Assembly: GCA_964447285.1 (NCBI GenBank)
Contig: CAYURO010000006.1
Location: forward strand, 121,439-185,438
Length of the DNA: 64,000 nt
Source: CAJBNH01 sp964447285
Lineage (GTDB): Bacteria > Myxococcota_A > UBA9042
Direction: 5' to 3'
The notes below the pieces were generated by a model, which was given only the letters and a program-made list of their open reading frames with translations, was not told the DNA's origin and ran no database searches. Within the stretch, counting starts at the first letter, position 1. Every line of letters begins with the position of its first letter. Shown piece by piece: positions 53,765-61,404 of this stretch. A program made the translations under genes and the position numbers.

Positions 53765-55129
53765 ATGAAGCACACCGACTTCCAGCTTCCGACCCAATGC
53801 GGCTTTGGCTACGACCCCGTGCGGCGGCAAGTGCGCGCCTACCAGTCGGATGCCGTCTACGTGGTGCGGTTGGACCCACCGCAGGCGTGGCTGCGCGACG
53901 CCCGGCACCCCGGTTGGCTGCACGTCCGGCGCGTCCCGTGGACGGCGTTCGCGCGGCTGCTGGCGATGGCCGACGCGTGGGACAAGCGTGTGGCGTGGAC
54001 AAGGCTGTTCGGCAAGGAGGTGCAGCCCGGCAAGGGCGTCCAACAGGCGCTGCAGCTGCGGGCGGATCTGGACCCGGTGGCGCTACAGCAGGCGCGGCGG
54101 TTCGGGGGCGACGTTTGGCCGATGTATGCGTTCTTCGTGCGGTGTCCGGCGGCGCGCGAGCTGGCCGAAACGCAGCCGCTGCTGGCCTACGGTCTGGCCT
54201 TCTACGTCCAGGCGACTGGCCACAAGGTCGCGTGGCCCCTGCGGACGGTGCGCCGACTGCTGAAGCGCAAACGGCGCGAGATCGCCGGGGCGCTGGGCTT
54301 GCCCGCTAGCGAAATGGCCGTGCGGATTGCCGGGCGAGTGCCCGCGAGCGAGGTATCGGTCCCGATCCTCGAGCGGCTGCGGTCGGCCCTGGCGATGCCG
54401 TCTGCACTGCGCAAGTTGCGGCACTTGCACCGGATCGACGAGACGACGTTGGAGCTGCTGGCGGACCCCGCGACGGAGCCGTACGTGCATCTGCACCTGC
54501 TGGAAGACGCCGCGCGCGCCGGCGCCATGCCCCGCGATGTCGACAACTACGGCTTCCTGCAAAACACGGCGGTTGCGCGGTGGTTGCGAGACACGGCGAA
54601 CCTGTTGCACGCGGAGGGCCGGCGCCTGCCGATGCTCCGCAGCATCACGCAAGTCCGCGAGCTGCATGACGAAGCCGCGGCCACGGCACGCTCTCTCGCC
54701 GCCGAGAATCTGGCGTTCGGCCCGCCCGCACTGCCCGGGCAGCACGGGATCGAGCCGCTGACGTCGGCCGTAGAGCTGCACGAAGAGGCGGAGGAGATGC
54801 ACAACTGTCTGGCCGGCTCGTGGTTCGTGTACCAGGTGCTGACGGGCCAGCTGTGGGTGTACCGCGTGACGCAGCCAGAGCGGGCGTCGCTGTCGATCCG
54901 CCGGACGGCACCGGGCGCCCCGTGGGTCATCGACGACCTGAAGGCGCCCTGCAACAAGTCGGTGCAACCCGAGACGGCGAAAGAGGTTCAGCGTTGGCTG
55001 GCCGACACGCAACGCCGGGTGCTGGCGTTGGGCGAGCAACTCAGCCTTCCCTTCCACGAAGACGACTTCGAGGGGCCGCAGCTGCGGGCGTGGCGCGCGC
55101 GGGCGCAGGTGGAGGCGATTCCGTTTTGA
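53765..55129 (+). CDS. PcfJ-like protein
   Basis: 454 residues from the ATG at 53765. The last 150 residues contain AVELHEEAEEMHNCLAG, then a beta hairpin with QLWVYRVTQPERASLSIRR and a CNKSV segment. This is the pattern of the PcfJ-like domain found on conjugative elements and in chromosomes of many Bacteria; its biochemical role is not settled. The first 300 residues are helical, Arg- and Leu-rich, with no recognised motif. No other mobile-element gene is near. The gene diverges from the M1 lipoprotein and converges on dapB, with 21 bases between stops. Confidence 0.65.
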   Translation: MKHTDFQLPTQCGFGYDPVRRQVRAYQSDAVYVVRLDPPQAWLRDARHPGWLHVRRVPWTAFARLLAMADAWDKRVAWTRLFGKEVQPGKGVQQALQLRADLDPVALQQARRFGGDVWPMYAFFVRCPAARELAETQPLLAYGLAFYVQATGHKVAWPLRTVRRLLKRKRREIAGALGLPASEMAVRIAGRVPASEVSVPILERLRSALAMPSALRKLRHLHRIDETTLELLADPATEPYVHLHLLEDAARAGAMPRDVDNYGFLQNTAVARWLRDTANLLHAEGRRLPMLRSITQVRELHDEAAATARSLAAENLAFGPPALPGQHGIEPLTSAVELHEEAEEMHNCLAGSWFVYQVLTGQLWVYRVTQPERASLSIRRTAPGAPWVIDDLKAPCNKSVQPETAKEVQRWLADTQRRVLALGEQLSLPFHEDDFEGPQLRAWRARAQVEAIPF

Positions 55130-55150
55130 AAGTCGGGCGAGATCGGTGCC

Positions 55151-55918
55151 TTAGGCCAACAACTCCGCCATCCCCACCCAACCGGTGTCCCCCGCAGCCC
55201 GACGCTCGGCCGCGAAGCGCGCTGCGCGCAACGCCCCGTGGGCAAACACCTTCCGGTCGCGCGCCTCGTGCGAGATCTTGATCCGTTCCAGCGGCCAGGC
55301 GAGCTGAACCTCATGTTCGCCCACCACATCTCCCAGCCGGATCGCATGGATGCCGATCTCGCCCCGGGGCCGCTCACCGCAGATGCCCGACCTGCCATCG
55401 CAGCGCACCGCCTCGAAGTCCTGCCCGCGCGCCGTGGCGATGGCCTTGGCGACCGACAGCGCGGTGCCCGATGGCGCGTCCTTCTTGTGGTGATGGTGCG
55501 CTTCGATGATTTCGACGTCGGCATCGAGCCCCAGCACCCGCGCGGCGCGGGCGGCCAGATCCGTCAAGAGCGCGACACCCAAGCTGAAATTGCTGGCCTG
55601 AAACACCAGCGTGTGCTTGGCCGCCTCTGCCACATGGGCGTGGTCCTCGGGCGTCAGACCCGTCGTTCCCAGCACCCACGCGACGCCGTGGCGCGCCGTC
55701 CACTCGGCGTGGTCTGCCACCGCCTCGCGGTGCGTGAAGTCGATCAGCACGTCGCACGGGTCGTTGCCCCACTTGCTGAGCGGCAAGCCGCCGGATTCGT
55801 TTGGCAACGTGATGCGCGCGGTCACTTCGAGGTCAGACGCGGCGTCGACAAGCTCGACCAGCGCGGCGCCCATGCGGCCGTTGGGACCCGAGATGCCGAT
55901 GCGAAGGGGCGTGGTCAT
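55151..55918 (-). CDS. dapB: 4-hydroxy-tetrahydrodipicolinate reductase
   Basis: 255 residues; NAD(P)H-dependent step of the lysine/diaminopimelate pathway. GPNGRMG (11-17) is the nucleotide-binding loop; HHHHKKDAPSGT (141-152) carries the catalytic His and Lys; VLIDFTH at 57-63 is conserved. I take the ATG at 55918, six bases after GGAGGAG; a TTG five codons earlier is not supported. It is the last gene of the run rlmM, remnant, mannosyltransferase, membrane protein, dapB. Confidence 0.95.
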   Translation of the reverse strand: MTTPLRIGISGPNGRMGAALVELVDAASDLEVTARITLPNESGGLPLSKWGNDPCDVLIDFTHREAVADHAEWTARHGVAWVLGTTGLTPEDHAHVAEAAKHTLVFQASNFSLGVALLTDLAARAARVLGLDADVEIIEAHHHHKKDAPSGTALSVAKAIATARGQDFEAVRCDGRSGICGERPRGEIGIHAIRLGDVVGEHEVQLAWPLERIKISHEARDRKVFAHGALRAARFAAERRAAGDTGWVGMAELLA

Positions 55919-55934
55919 GTCGTTCTCCTCCAAT

Positions 55935-56465
55935 TCACTGCAGATAGTCCAGCTGCAGCGAGCGCAGCGCGTGGGACAGATAGCGCGGGTCGTCGCTGCC
56001 GGGCTGGCGGGCTTCGGGCTGCTCGGTCGCCAGCTCGTTGTCCTCCAACGGCCGCAGCAGCGTCCGCGGCACCGTCAACGTGTAACGACCGGAACCGACC
56101 GCCACGAACGCTCCCACCGGCCGACCGTTCAACGTTACGCTGACCGGTTGTCTGCCCAGCGTGGTCGCGATGCTCCAGGTCAAGCGGAGGTCCCCCGGAC
56201 GAGCTGGGTCGAGCGCCTCGGGGCGAAACACAACGCGGCTGCGGCGACCTTCGGTCCAGCGGAACTGGGACTCTGCCTCAAACCAGCCGATGAAGGTGAC
56301 GGCGCGGCTGTGGAACGCGATCTCCTGGCCAAGGCGGTAGACTGGGACGCGGCTGAATTGCCTTTGTGCCCCGAGCAGATAGCCGACGCCGAGTGACACC
56401 GCCCCCCAGAGCAAGGCACCGGCGAGCAGCGAAACGACCAGGTGGCGACGGGCGGGCTCTGTCAT
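55935..56465 (-). CDS. Small anchored protein next to a PIG-V-like mannosyltransferase
   Basis: 176 residues. One N-terminal helix (about 10-32) and a beta-rich domain predicted outside the membrane, with VSVTLNGRPVGAFV and RYTLTVPRTLL. It resembles the small jellyroll-like extracytoplasmic domains attached to membrane glycosyltransferases, but the match is to style only. Its ATG shares one base with the stop of the mannosyltransferase gene (TGATG), so it probably forms a functional pair with it. Confidence 0.5.
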   Translation of the reverse strand: MTEPARRHLVVSLLAGALLWGAVSLGVGYLLGAQRQFSRVPVYRLGQEIAFHSRAVTFIGWFEAESQFRWTEGRRSRVVFRPEALDPARPGDLRLTWSIATTLGRQPVSVTLNGRPVGAFVAVGSGRYTLTVPRTLLRPLEDNELATEQPEARQPGSDDPRYLSHALRSLQLDYLQ

Positions 56466-57643
56466 CAAGACACCCAGATGCCGTTGAAGATGTAACTGGC
56501 GTAGCGCGCAAATGCGGCCAAGAACAGCAGGTACACCGGATAGAATACAAGGGGAATCGATGGTTTGGTGTCATCGCCCAGCGGGTCAGCTCGTACGATT
56601 CGACGGTCGAACCCGACCAGCAGCATCGCCAGCGCCGCGAAGTGGACGATGTACGGCAGCTCGTAACGCCCTGCATTCATGATGCCCCCGCGCTGCCCCA
56701 CGACCGGAAGCACCAGCAACGGCATCAGCAGGCCGAACAGCACCAGCACCAGAGGAAAGCGACGCGCGAAGGCCAAAAAGAGCAGCAATCCGCCGAAGAA
56801 TAGCATCGCACCCGTCGCCACCGGGTCCAGCACCGTGTTGCCCGTGAACAACCCTCGCACGGACTCGAGTGGGGCCTGCAGCGTCAAAAAGCCGCTGACG
56901 GTCAACGGCATGCCGGCACCCGTCCATGCTTGCGTCGCGTGCAGCGTTGCCAGCGGGTCGCCGAACCGCAGCTGGCAGTACAGCGCCCACCCCAGATAGC
57001 CGGTGAACGTCAGCGGCACGTGGACCAGCAACACCGTTCGCCAGCTGTGATCCCAACCGCTGCGCCACCACGCGTGCAAGACGTAGAGGAAAAAGACGAG
57101 CGACAGGAAGATGCCGTACGGCCGGGCCAGCGAGGCGGCGATGATGGCGAACACCACCCAGTGCATCCGCGGCCGCACCAACAGGAACCAGAAGAAGGCC
57201 GCAAGGCACAGGACCAGAGCCGCCTCTGAATACCCGTTGAACAGGTAGATGGCGAACGGGTTGGCGACCCAAAGGCCGACCGTCATCGTCGCGACCGGCT
57301 CGCCCAGCAGGTGTTTCAGCGTGCGGTGAAAGAGCAAACAGGCGGCAAGCGTCATGGTGGCGCAGGCGACAAGCTCGGCAACCCCGACGGACACGCCCAG
57401 CAGCCGGTGGACGACCCAAACCACGCCTGGATGCAGCGGGAAGAACGCCACGGTCTGCTGCGCGCTGTAGTCGCCGTCGAAGCGATAGCCTTCTTGGACG
57501 ATGCGCCCGTACCAGCTGGCGTCCCACGGCAAGTGTGCACCGGCGGCGATGATGTCCCAGCCCTGAATCAGGAAAACGGACAAGGAGATCGCCCAGAACA
57601 GCACTGGGGCAAAGCTGGTCGAAGCGACGATCCGTCTGAGCAT
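56465..57643 (-). CDS. PIG-V-like polytopic mannosyltransferase
   Basis: 392 residues from the ATG at 57643. About ten membrane helices. The first loop WDASWYGRIVQEGY carries the acidic residue expected of GT-C enzymes, and AFFPLHPGVVWVV is the second PIG-V-like block. Such proteins add mannose to lipid or protein acceptors outside the cytoplasm using polyprenol-mannose. The open frame extends far upstream but runs through the remnant and rlmM in another frame, so it is not coding there. It is translationally joined to the 176-residue protein. Confidence 0.75.
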   Translation of the reverse strand: MLRRIVASTSFAPVLFWAISLSVFLIQGWDIIAAGAHLPWDASWYGRIVQEGYRFDGDYSAQQTVAFFPLHPGVVWVVHRLLGVSVGVAELVACATMTLAACLLFHRTLKHLLGEPVATMTVGLWVANPFAIYLFNGYSEAALVLCLAAFFWFLLVRPRMHWVVFAIIAASLARPYGIFLSLVFFLYVLHAWWRSGWDHSWRTVLLVHVPLTFTGYLGWALYCQLRFGDPLATLHATQAWTGAGMPLTVSGFLTLQAPLESVRGLFTGNTVLDPVATGAMLFFGGLLLFLAFARRFPLVLVLFGLLMPLLVLPVVGQRGGIMNAGRYELPYIVHFAALAMLLVGFDRRIVRADPLGDDTKPSIPLVFYPVYLLFLAAFARYASYIFNGIWVS

Positions 57644-57786
57644 CTGCTGTATCCCCCTGACGCCGCGGGGGAAGTTACGCCACGGCTGGTTGCACCGCAA
57701 GCAGGGCCAAACGGCCGACCAAGACAAACCGGGCCCCACAGGCAGCGTCTCGCGCAGGGACCAGAAGACGGCCCGTGCACACCTGG

Positions 57787-58173
57787 CTAGTTCGGGAACG
57801 CCACCTCGACGCGAATCCTGAAGTGATCTGAGAGGTTCGTGGTCTGCGCGACGCCGTTCACCTGTGCCGTGACGGGCTGGTGCAGGATGGGCTGGCCCTT
57901 GCTGCTGCCGGACACACCGTGCAGCAGGACGTGGTCGATCAGGACGTCCGGGCCGCCCTTGTCCGCGCCCGAGGCGACCAGCGTGTTCTCGTTGCAGAAC
58001 GAACAGGTCGCGGTCGCAGCGGTGGCAAACGGGTCGCTGAAGTCGGCGGCGGTGAACCGGGCGGAGTTCCCCGGCGGCTCGGCGCTGACCGCTGAACCGT
58101 TGGCAATCCAAGAAATGCGTACAAGGGCATCTGGCACCAGCGCCAACCATCCCCGCTCGTTCTGCGCCAGCTT
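57787..58173 (-). pseudogene. C-terminal remnant of an endonuclease/exonuclease/phosphatase-family gene
   Basis: The 128 codons after the rlmM stop, in the same frame, read ISWIANGSAV...LIDHVLLHG...NLSDHFRIRV and end normally. The 'IDHVLL' and 'LSDHFRI' blocks are the last two catalytic strands of the DNase I-like (EEP) fold, where Asp-His pairs sit. The rest of the domain, about 200 residues, is missing. The only possible start is a TTG at 58146 without a ribosome-binding site. The join looks like a deletion that brought the end of an EEP gene directly behind rlmM. Alternative: a separate small protein. Confidence 0.55.
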
Positions 58174-59238
58174 TCAGTTGGGCAGGGCCCCCATCAACGT
58201 GACTTCGTTCTTGTCGTTGAAGAAGTGCTTGGCCCTGGCGAAATAGCCGTGAGACCGCGCAGTTTCCAGCGCCCGCTGCAGCTCCTCCCAATCCGGCCCG
58301 CGCTTGAACTTCATCTGCACCACGAAGCGCCGCGCCAGCTGGGCGCTGCACCAAGCATCCAGCAGCTCCGACACGCGTTCCGGATAGGCGATGATGTCGG
58401 ACACCAGCCAGTCCACCTGCTGCGGTGGGCGCCAAGCAAACGCGTCCCCCATGACAGACTGTACCCCCGGGTCGGTGGCCAAATGGGGAGCCAGCGCCGC
58501 CCGGTCCACTGCCGTCACCTGCGCACCTGCCTTTCGCATCACCCTCGTCCAGCCGCCGGGCGATGCACCCAGGTCCACAGCGGTTGCCTCGGGTTGCGGC
58601 AGCTCGCCCAGGCACGCCAACGCCTCTTCGAGCTTGCGGAACGACGACGCGGGCGCGATGGGGTCGTCGGCCACCTCGGCCAAGCCCGCGGGCAGGCGGC
58701 TGGGCCATGACGCTGCGGGCGGCAGCGCCTGCACCGACGACGCAGAAACCCAAGCGTTTCCCGGATCCAGCAGCAGGATCTGCAGCAGAAGCGCGGGGTT
58801 CTGCCCGGTCACCGGACGCAGCTTCGACAGCTTGCGGTGGCGCTCGCGAATGCCGGCCACCACGGCCTCGGCCACCAGCTCGGCGCGGCGCTGCATCAGC
58901 GGCTTGGGCGTGCCCTTCAGCTGCCCCGGAACCAGCGCGTGGACGTCCCAAGACTCCAGCCCCGCGACAAACTCCGGAGCGGCCAGGGCCAAGAGACCCT
59001 CCGTCAACCCCTTGATCGATGCGGCTTGCACCGGCTGCGCATTCGGCAGCACTTGCAACGCATAGACGGGGTCCAGCCGCTGCAGGGCATCGGGAGCGAC
59101 GGCAAGCGCGCGGTCAATCTGGGCGCGGACCAGACCGGGCAGTACCGGCGCGACACGAAGGACCCCCGCAAGGCCGGATAGCTCCTCGCAAAGCGTCTCT
59201 TCGAACGTGTGACGGCAAGTGAAGAGCCAGGTCGACAA
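58174..59238 (-). CDS. rlmM: 23S rRNA 2'-O-methyltransferase RlmM-like
   Basis: 354 residues from a TTG at 59238, six bases after GGAGGG; the upstream open frame is not family-like. An N-terminal THUMP-like region precedes a Rossmann methyltransferase. VDLGASPGGWTR (221-232) binds SAM. The K-D-K-E tetrad of 2'-O-methyltransferases is visible as Lys202, Asp281 in LVSDI, Lys310 in VQMKFK and Glu345 in KNEVT. In Escherichia coli, RlmM modifies C2498 of 23S rRNA. Length is close to the family norm (366), so the C-terminus appears complete even though the remnant continues in frame after the stop. Confidence 0.88.
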   Translation of the reverse strand: MSTWLFTCRHTFEETLCEELSGLAGVLRVAPVLPGLVRAQIDRALAVAPDALQRLDPVYALQVLPNAQPVQAASIKGLTEGLLALAAPEFVAGLESWDVHALVPGQLKGTPKPLMQRRAELVAEAVVAGIRERHRKLSKLRPVTGQNPALLLQILLLDPGNAWVSASSVQALPPAASWPSRLPAGLAEVADDPIAPASSFRKLEEALACLGELPQPEATAVDLGASPGGWTRVMRKAGAQVTAVDRAALAPHLATDPGVQSVMGDAFAWRPPQQVDWLVSDIIAYPERVSELLDAWCSAQLARRFVVQMKFKRGPDWEELQRALETARSHGYFARAKHFFNDKNEVTLMGALPN

Positions 59239-59364
59239 GGCAAACCCTCCGGGCGGCAGGCTGAGCCCCCGGGCCGACCCTAGCTGGACCTGCGGCGGGG
59301 GGCAAGGTTGACGACCCGAACGCATCGCCTTCAGCATGTGTCGCTCCGACGCAAGGAAGTGCCG

Positions 59365-60633
59365 ATGCCCACAACGACACCCGCTCCCCAAGACCTGAGC
59401 CCACGCGGCTTCCGTCTGGCGGCGGAGTCAGGAGTGGTCGCGCTGATCGTCGTCGCACTGCATTTGGTCGCTTTCCTGCCTGAGATGGGGCGCAACTACG
59501 ACTTGGACCAGCTGTGCCAGTTCGACTGTGGCTGGTACCACGGCATCGCCGAGTTCGGTTATCCCCGCTATCCCATGCCGATTCCGCCCGGCGAGATGCG
59601 GCCGACCGCCTTCTTTCCGGCCTATCCACTGCTGGGGGGCCTGGTGTGGCGGGCCACGGGACTGCCGATCCGTGTGGCGATGGTAGTGGCGTCGATCCTC
59701 GCGTCGCTGGTGTTTTGGGGCCACTTGTATGCGTTGTTGCGGCGGGCGGGTCTGACGCGGGGACGCTTGCTGGCCGTGCTGGGCGTGGTGGTCGCGTATC
59801 CCGGGTCGATGTATCTGGTCGCCGGCTACTCTGAGGCGCTGTTTCTGGCGGCGGGGTTTGCGTTCCTGTTTTGGAGCACGGCGCCGGGCCGATGGGCACC
59901 TTGGGTCGCTGCCTTGTCCGGGGTCGTGCTGACCGCCGTGCGGGTGCCGGGGCTGGTGGCGCCGCTGGTTGTGTTTCTGGCATGTGCGCGCGAGGCCGCA
60001 CGATCGTCGGAGGTGGCCGGTTGGCGCGCCCGCGTGGGCCTGCTGATGCGCCGCGCGTGGCCCAGCATGGCGGCACCGCTGGGGCTGGTCGGCTTCCTCG
60101 CGTTTGGCCATTTCGCCTTTGGCTACTGGGACGTCTACGCGCAGTCGATTGCCGCCGGTTGGCAACACGAGACCGAGCCGTGGGCGCTGGGGCGGCTGCC
60201 GGCATGGCTGGCGCGGGACGCGTGGCTGTTCGTCGACCACGGCGAGTTCACTCCACGAACGCTGTCCCGGCTGGTGCTCGCAAGTGCTCTTGCCGTCACG
60301 GCTTTGCTGGCGGTTCGCTGGCGACGCGCGCGTACAATCTTGCCACCGCGAGACCTCGAGCTCGCCGGCCTGCTGCTTGCCGTCGCGGCGGCACTGCTGC
60401 TCCTGTCCGGCACGTTGGACGGAGGACCGTTCCGCGAGTGGGAGAACCTGTCACGCCACGCGATTCCCGTCGCCGCCGCGCTGACGGCTGCGGGGGCCCT
60501 GCTCTTCCCGTCCCCACTCTCGAGTCCGCGTCGCTGGGTGGTCGGCGGCATGGTCGTGGTGTGGGTGGTTGCGGGCTGGGCGGCGCAACTGTGGTTTTTC
60601 CACAGGTTCGTCCACCACTTGTGGGTGTCATGA
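59365..60633 (+). CDS. Second PIG-V-like polytopic mannosyltransferase
   Basis: 422 residues from the ATG at 59365, with AAGGA about seven bases upstream. After a cytoplasmic start and one helix, FDCGWYHGIAEFGY and TAFFPAYPLLGGLVW match the two PIG-V-like blocks; GYSEALFLAAGFAF resembles the corresponding helix of the minus-strand homologue (NGYSEAALVLCLAAF). About ten helices. It is divergent from rlmM across 126 bases. It appears to be a distant paralogue of the gene at 56465-57643 with little overall identity. Confidence 0.72.
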   Translation: MPTTTPAPQDLSPRGFRLAAESGVVALIVVALHLVAFLPEMGRNYDLDQLCQFDCGWYHGIAEFGYPRYPMPIPPGEMRPTAFFPAYPLLGGLVWRATGLPIRVAMVVASILASLVFWGHLYALLRRAGLTRGRLLAVLGVVVAYPGSMYLVAGYSEALFLAAGFAFLFWSTAPGRWAPWVAALSGVVLTAVRVPGLVAPLVVFLACAREAARSSEVAGWRARVGLLMRRAWPSMAAPLGLVGFLAFGHFAFGYWDVYAQSIAAGWQHETEPWALGRLPAWLARDAWLFVDHGEFTPRTLSRLVLASALAVTALLAVRWRRARTILPPRDLELAGLLLAVAAALLLLSGTLDGGPFREWENLSRHAIPVAAALTAAGALLFPSPLSSPRRWVVGGMVVVWVVAGWAAQLWFFHRFVHHLWVS

Positions 60634-60642
60634 TCTTCGCCG

Positions 60643-60671
60643 TTGGCAACCCTTTTTCCAGCGCCTAGCAT
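60643..60671 (+). promoter_or_regulatory. Predicted sigma70-type promoter of the rubrerythrin gene
   Basis: TTGGCA at 60643-60648, a 17-base spacer and TAGCAT at 60666-60671. Both boxes are good matches and the spacing is ideal. The start codon is 55 bases downstream of the -10 box, so rubrerythrin can be transcribed independently of the mannosyltransferase gene. Confidence 0.5.
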
Positions 60672-60725
60672 CGAACCGGTCGCACCACAGATCCGTCACT
60701 CTTTCCCCTTGCACGAGGTCACGCC

Positions 60726-61226
60726 ATGCCCACTACCCAAGAGAACCTCCAGGTCGCCTTTGCCGGCGAGAGTCAGGCCAACCGCAAGTACCTCGCCTGG
60801 GCCCGCAAGGCGGAGCGCGACGGCTTGCCACAGATCGCCAAGCTGTTCCGCGCCACCGCCGAGGCGGAAACCATCCACGCGCTCGGCCACTTCCAGAACA
60901 TGGGCGGCGTGGGCTCGACACTCGACAACCTGCGCAACGCGGTCGCCGGAGAGACGTACGAATTTCAAGAGATGTACCCGCCCATGGTCGAGCAGGCGAT
61001 CGCCGAAGGCCACCGCGCCAAGACGATGCTGGGTTGGGCCAACGCCGTCGAGGCGGTCCACGCTGATCTGTTCAAGCAGGCCCTGGCCGCTCTGGAATCG
61101 GGCGCCGACCTGTCGCAGATGGACGTCTACCTGTGCCCCGCGTGCGGCCATCTGGAGTTCGGGGTCCCCCCCGACGCCTGTCCGGTCTGCGGAGCTCCGG
61201 CTGCCAAGTACGTCAAGGTCGCCTAG
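60726..61226 (+). CDS. Rubrerythrin
   Basis: 166 residues; peroxide-reducing non-haem iron protein. The four-helix domain carries diiron ligands (Glu15, Glu48, His51, Glu76, Glu79, Glu109, His112), and the C-terminus has a rubredoxin-like site with Cys137, 140, 152 and 155 (CPAC and CPVC). All expected ligands are present, so it should be functional in oxidative stress defence of an organism that meets low oxygen. It stands alone between a mannosyltransferase and a lipoprotein gene. Confidence 0.95.
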   Translation: MPTTQENLQVAFAGESQANRKYLAWARKAERDGLPQIAKLFRATAEAETIHALGHFQNMGGVGSTLDNLRNAVAGETYEFQEMYPPMVEQAIAEGHRAKTMLGWANAVEAVHADLFKQALAALESGADLSQMDVYLCPACGHLEFGVPPDACPVCGAPAAKYVKVA

Positions 61227-61256
61227 CAGGCGCGACACCGCAGGGTCACGCCCCTC

Positions 61257-61286
61257 TGCGCGCGCCCGACCTTCGGGACGCGCGCA
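61257..61286 (+). other. Strong hairpin after rubrerythrin
   Basis: Arms TGCGCGCG/CGCGCGCA extended by CCCGA/TCGGG around a three-base loop, with one bulged A. No T-run follows, so it is not a classic intrinsic terminator; it may protect or end the transcript in another way. Confidence 0.45.
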
Positions 61287-61404
61287 ACGGTGGGGTGTAT
61301 CGACCTGCCGACGCCCCATAGCGGGCCAAAATCCTCGCCACCGATAGCCGATTCTGGCACTATGGCCGGCGCCAGGCCCTTCTTTTCGGGCCGAGGGGAT
61401 GACC

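Noticed and set aside
57787..58146. Independent small gene of 119 residues
   Set aside because: Its only start is a TTG without a ribosome-binding site, and its sequence is the tail of a larger known fold, so a remnant is more likely.
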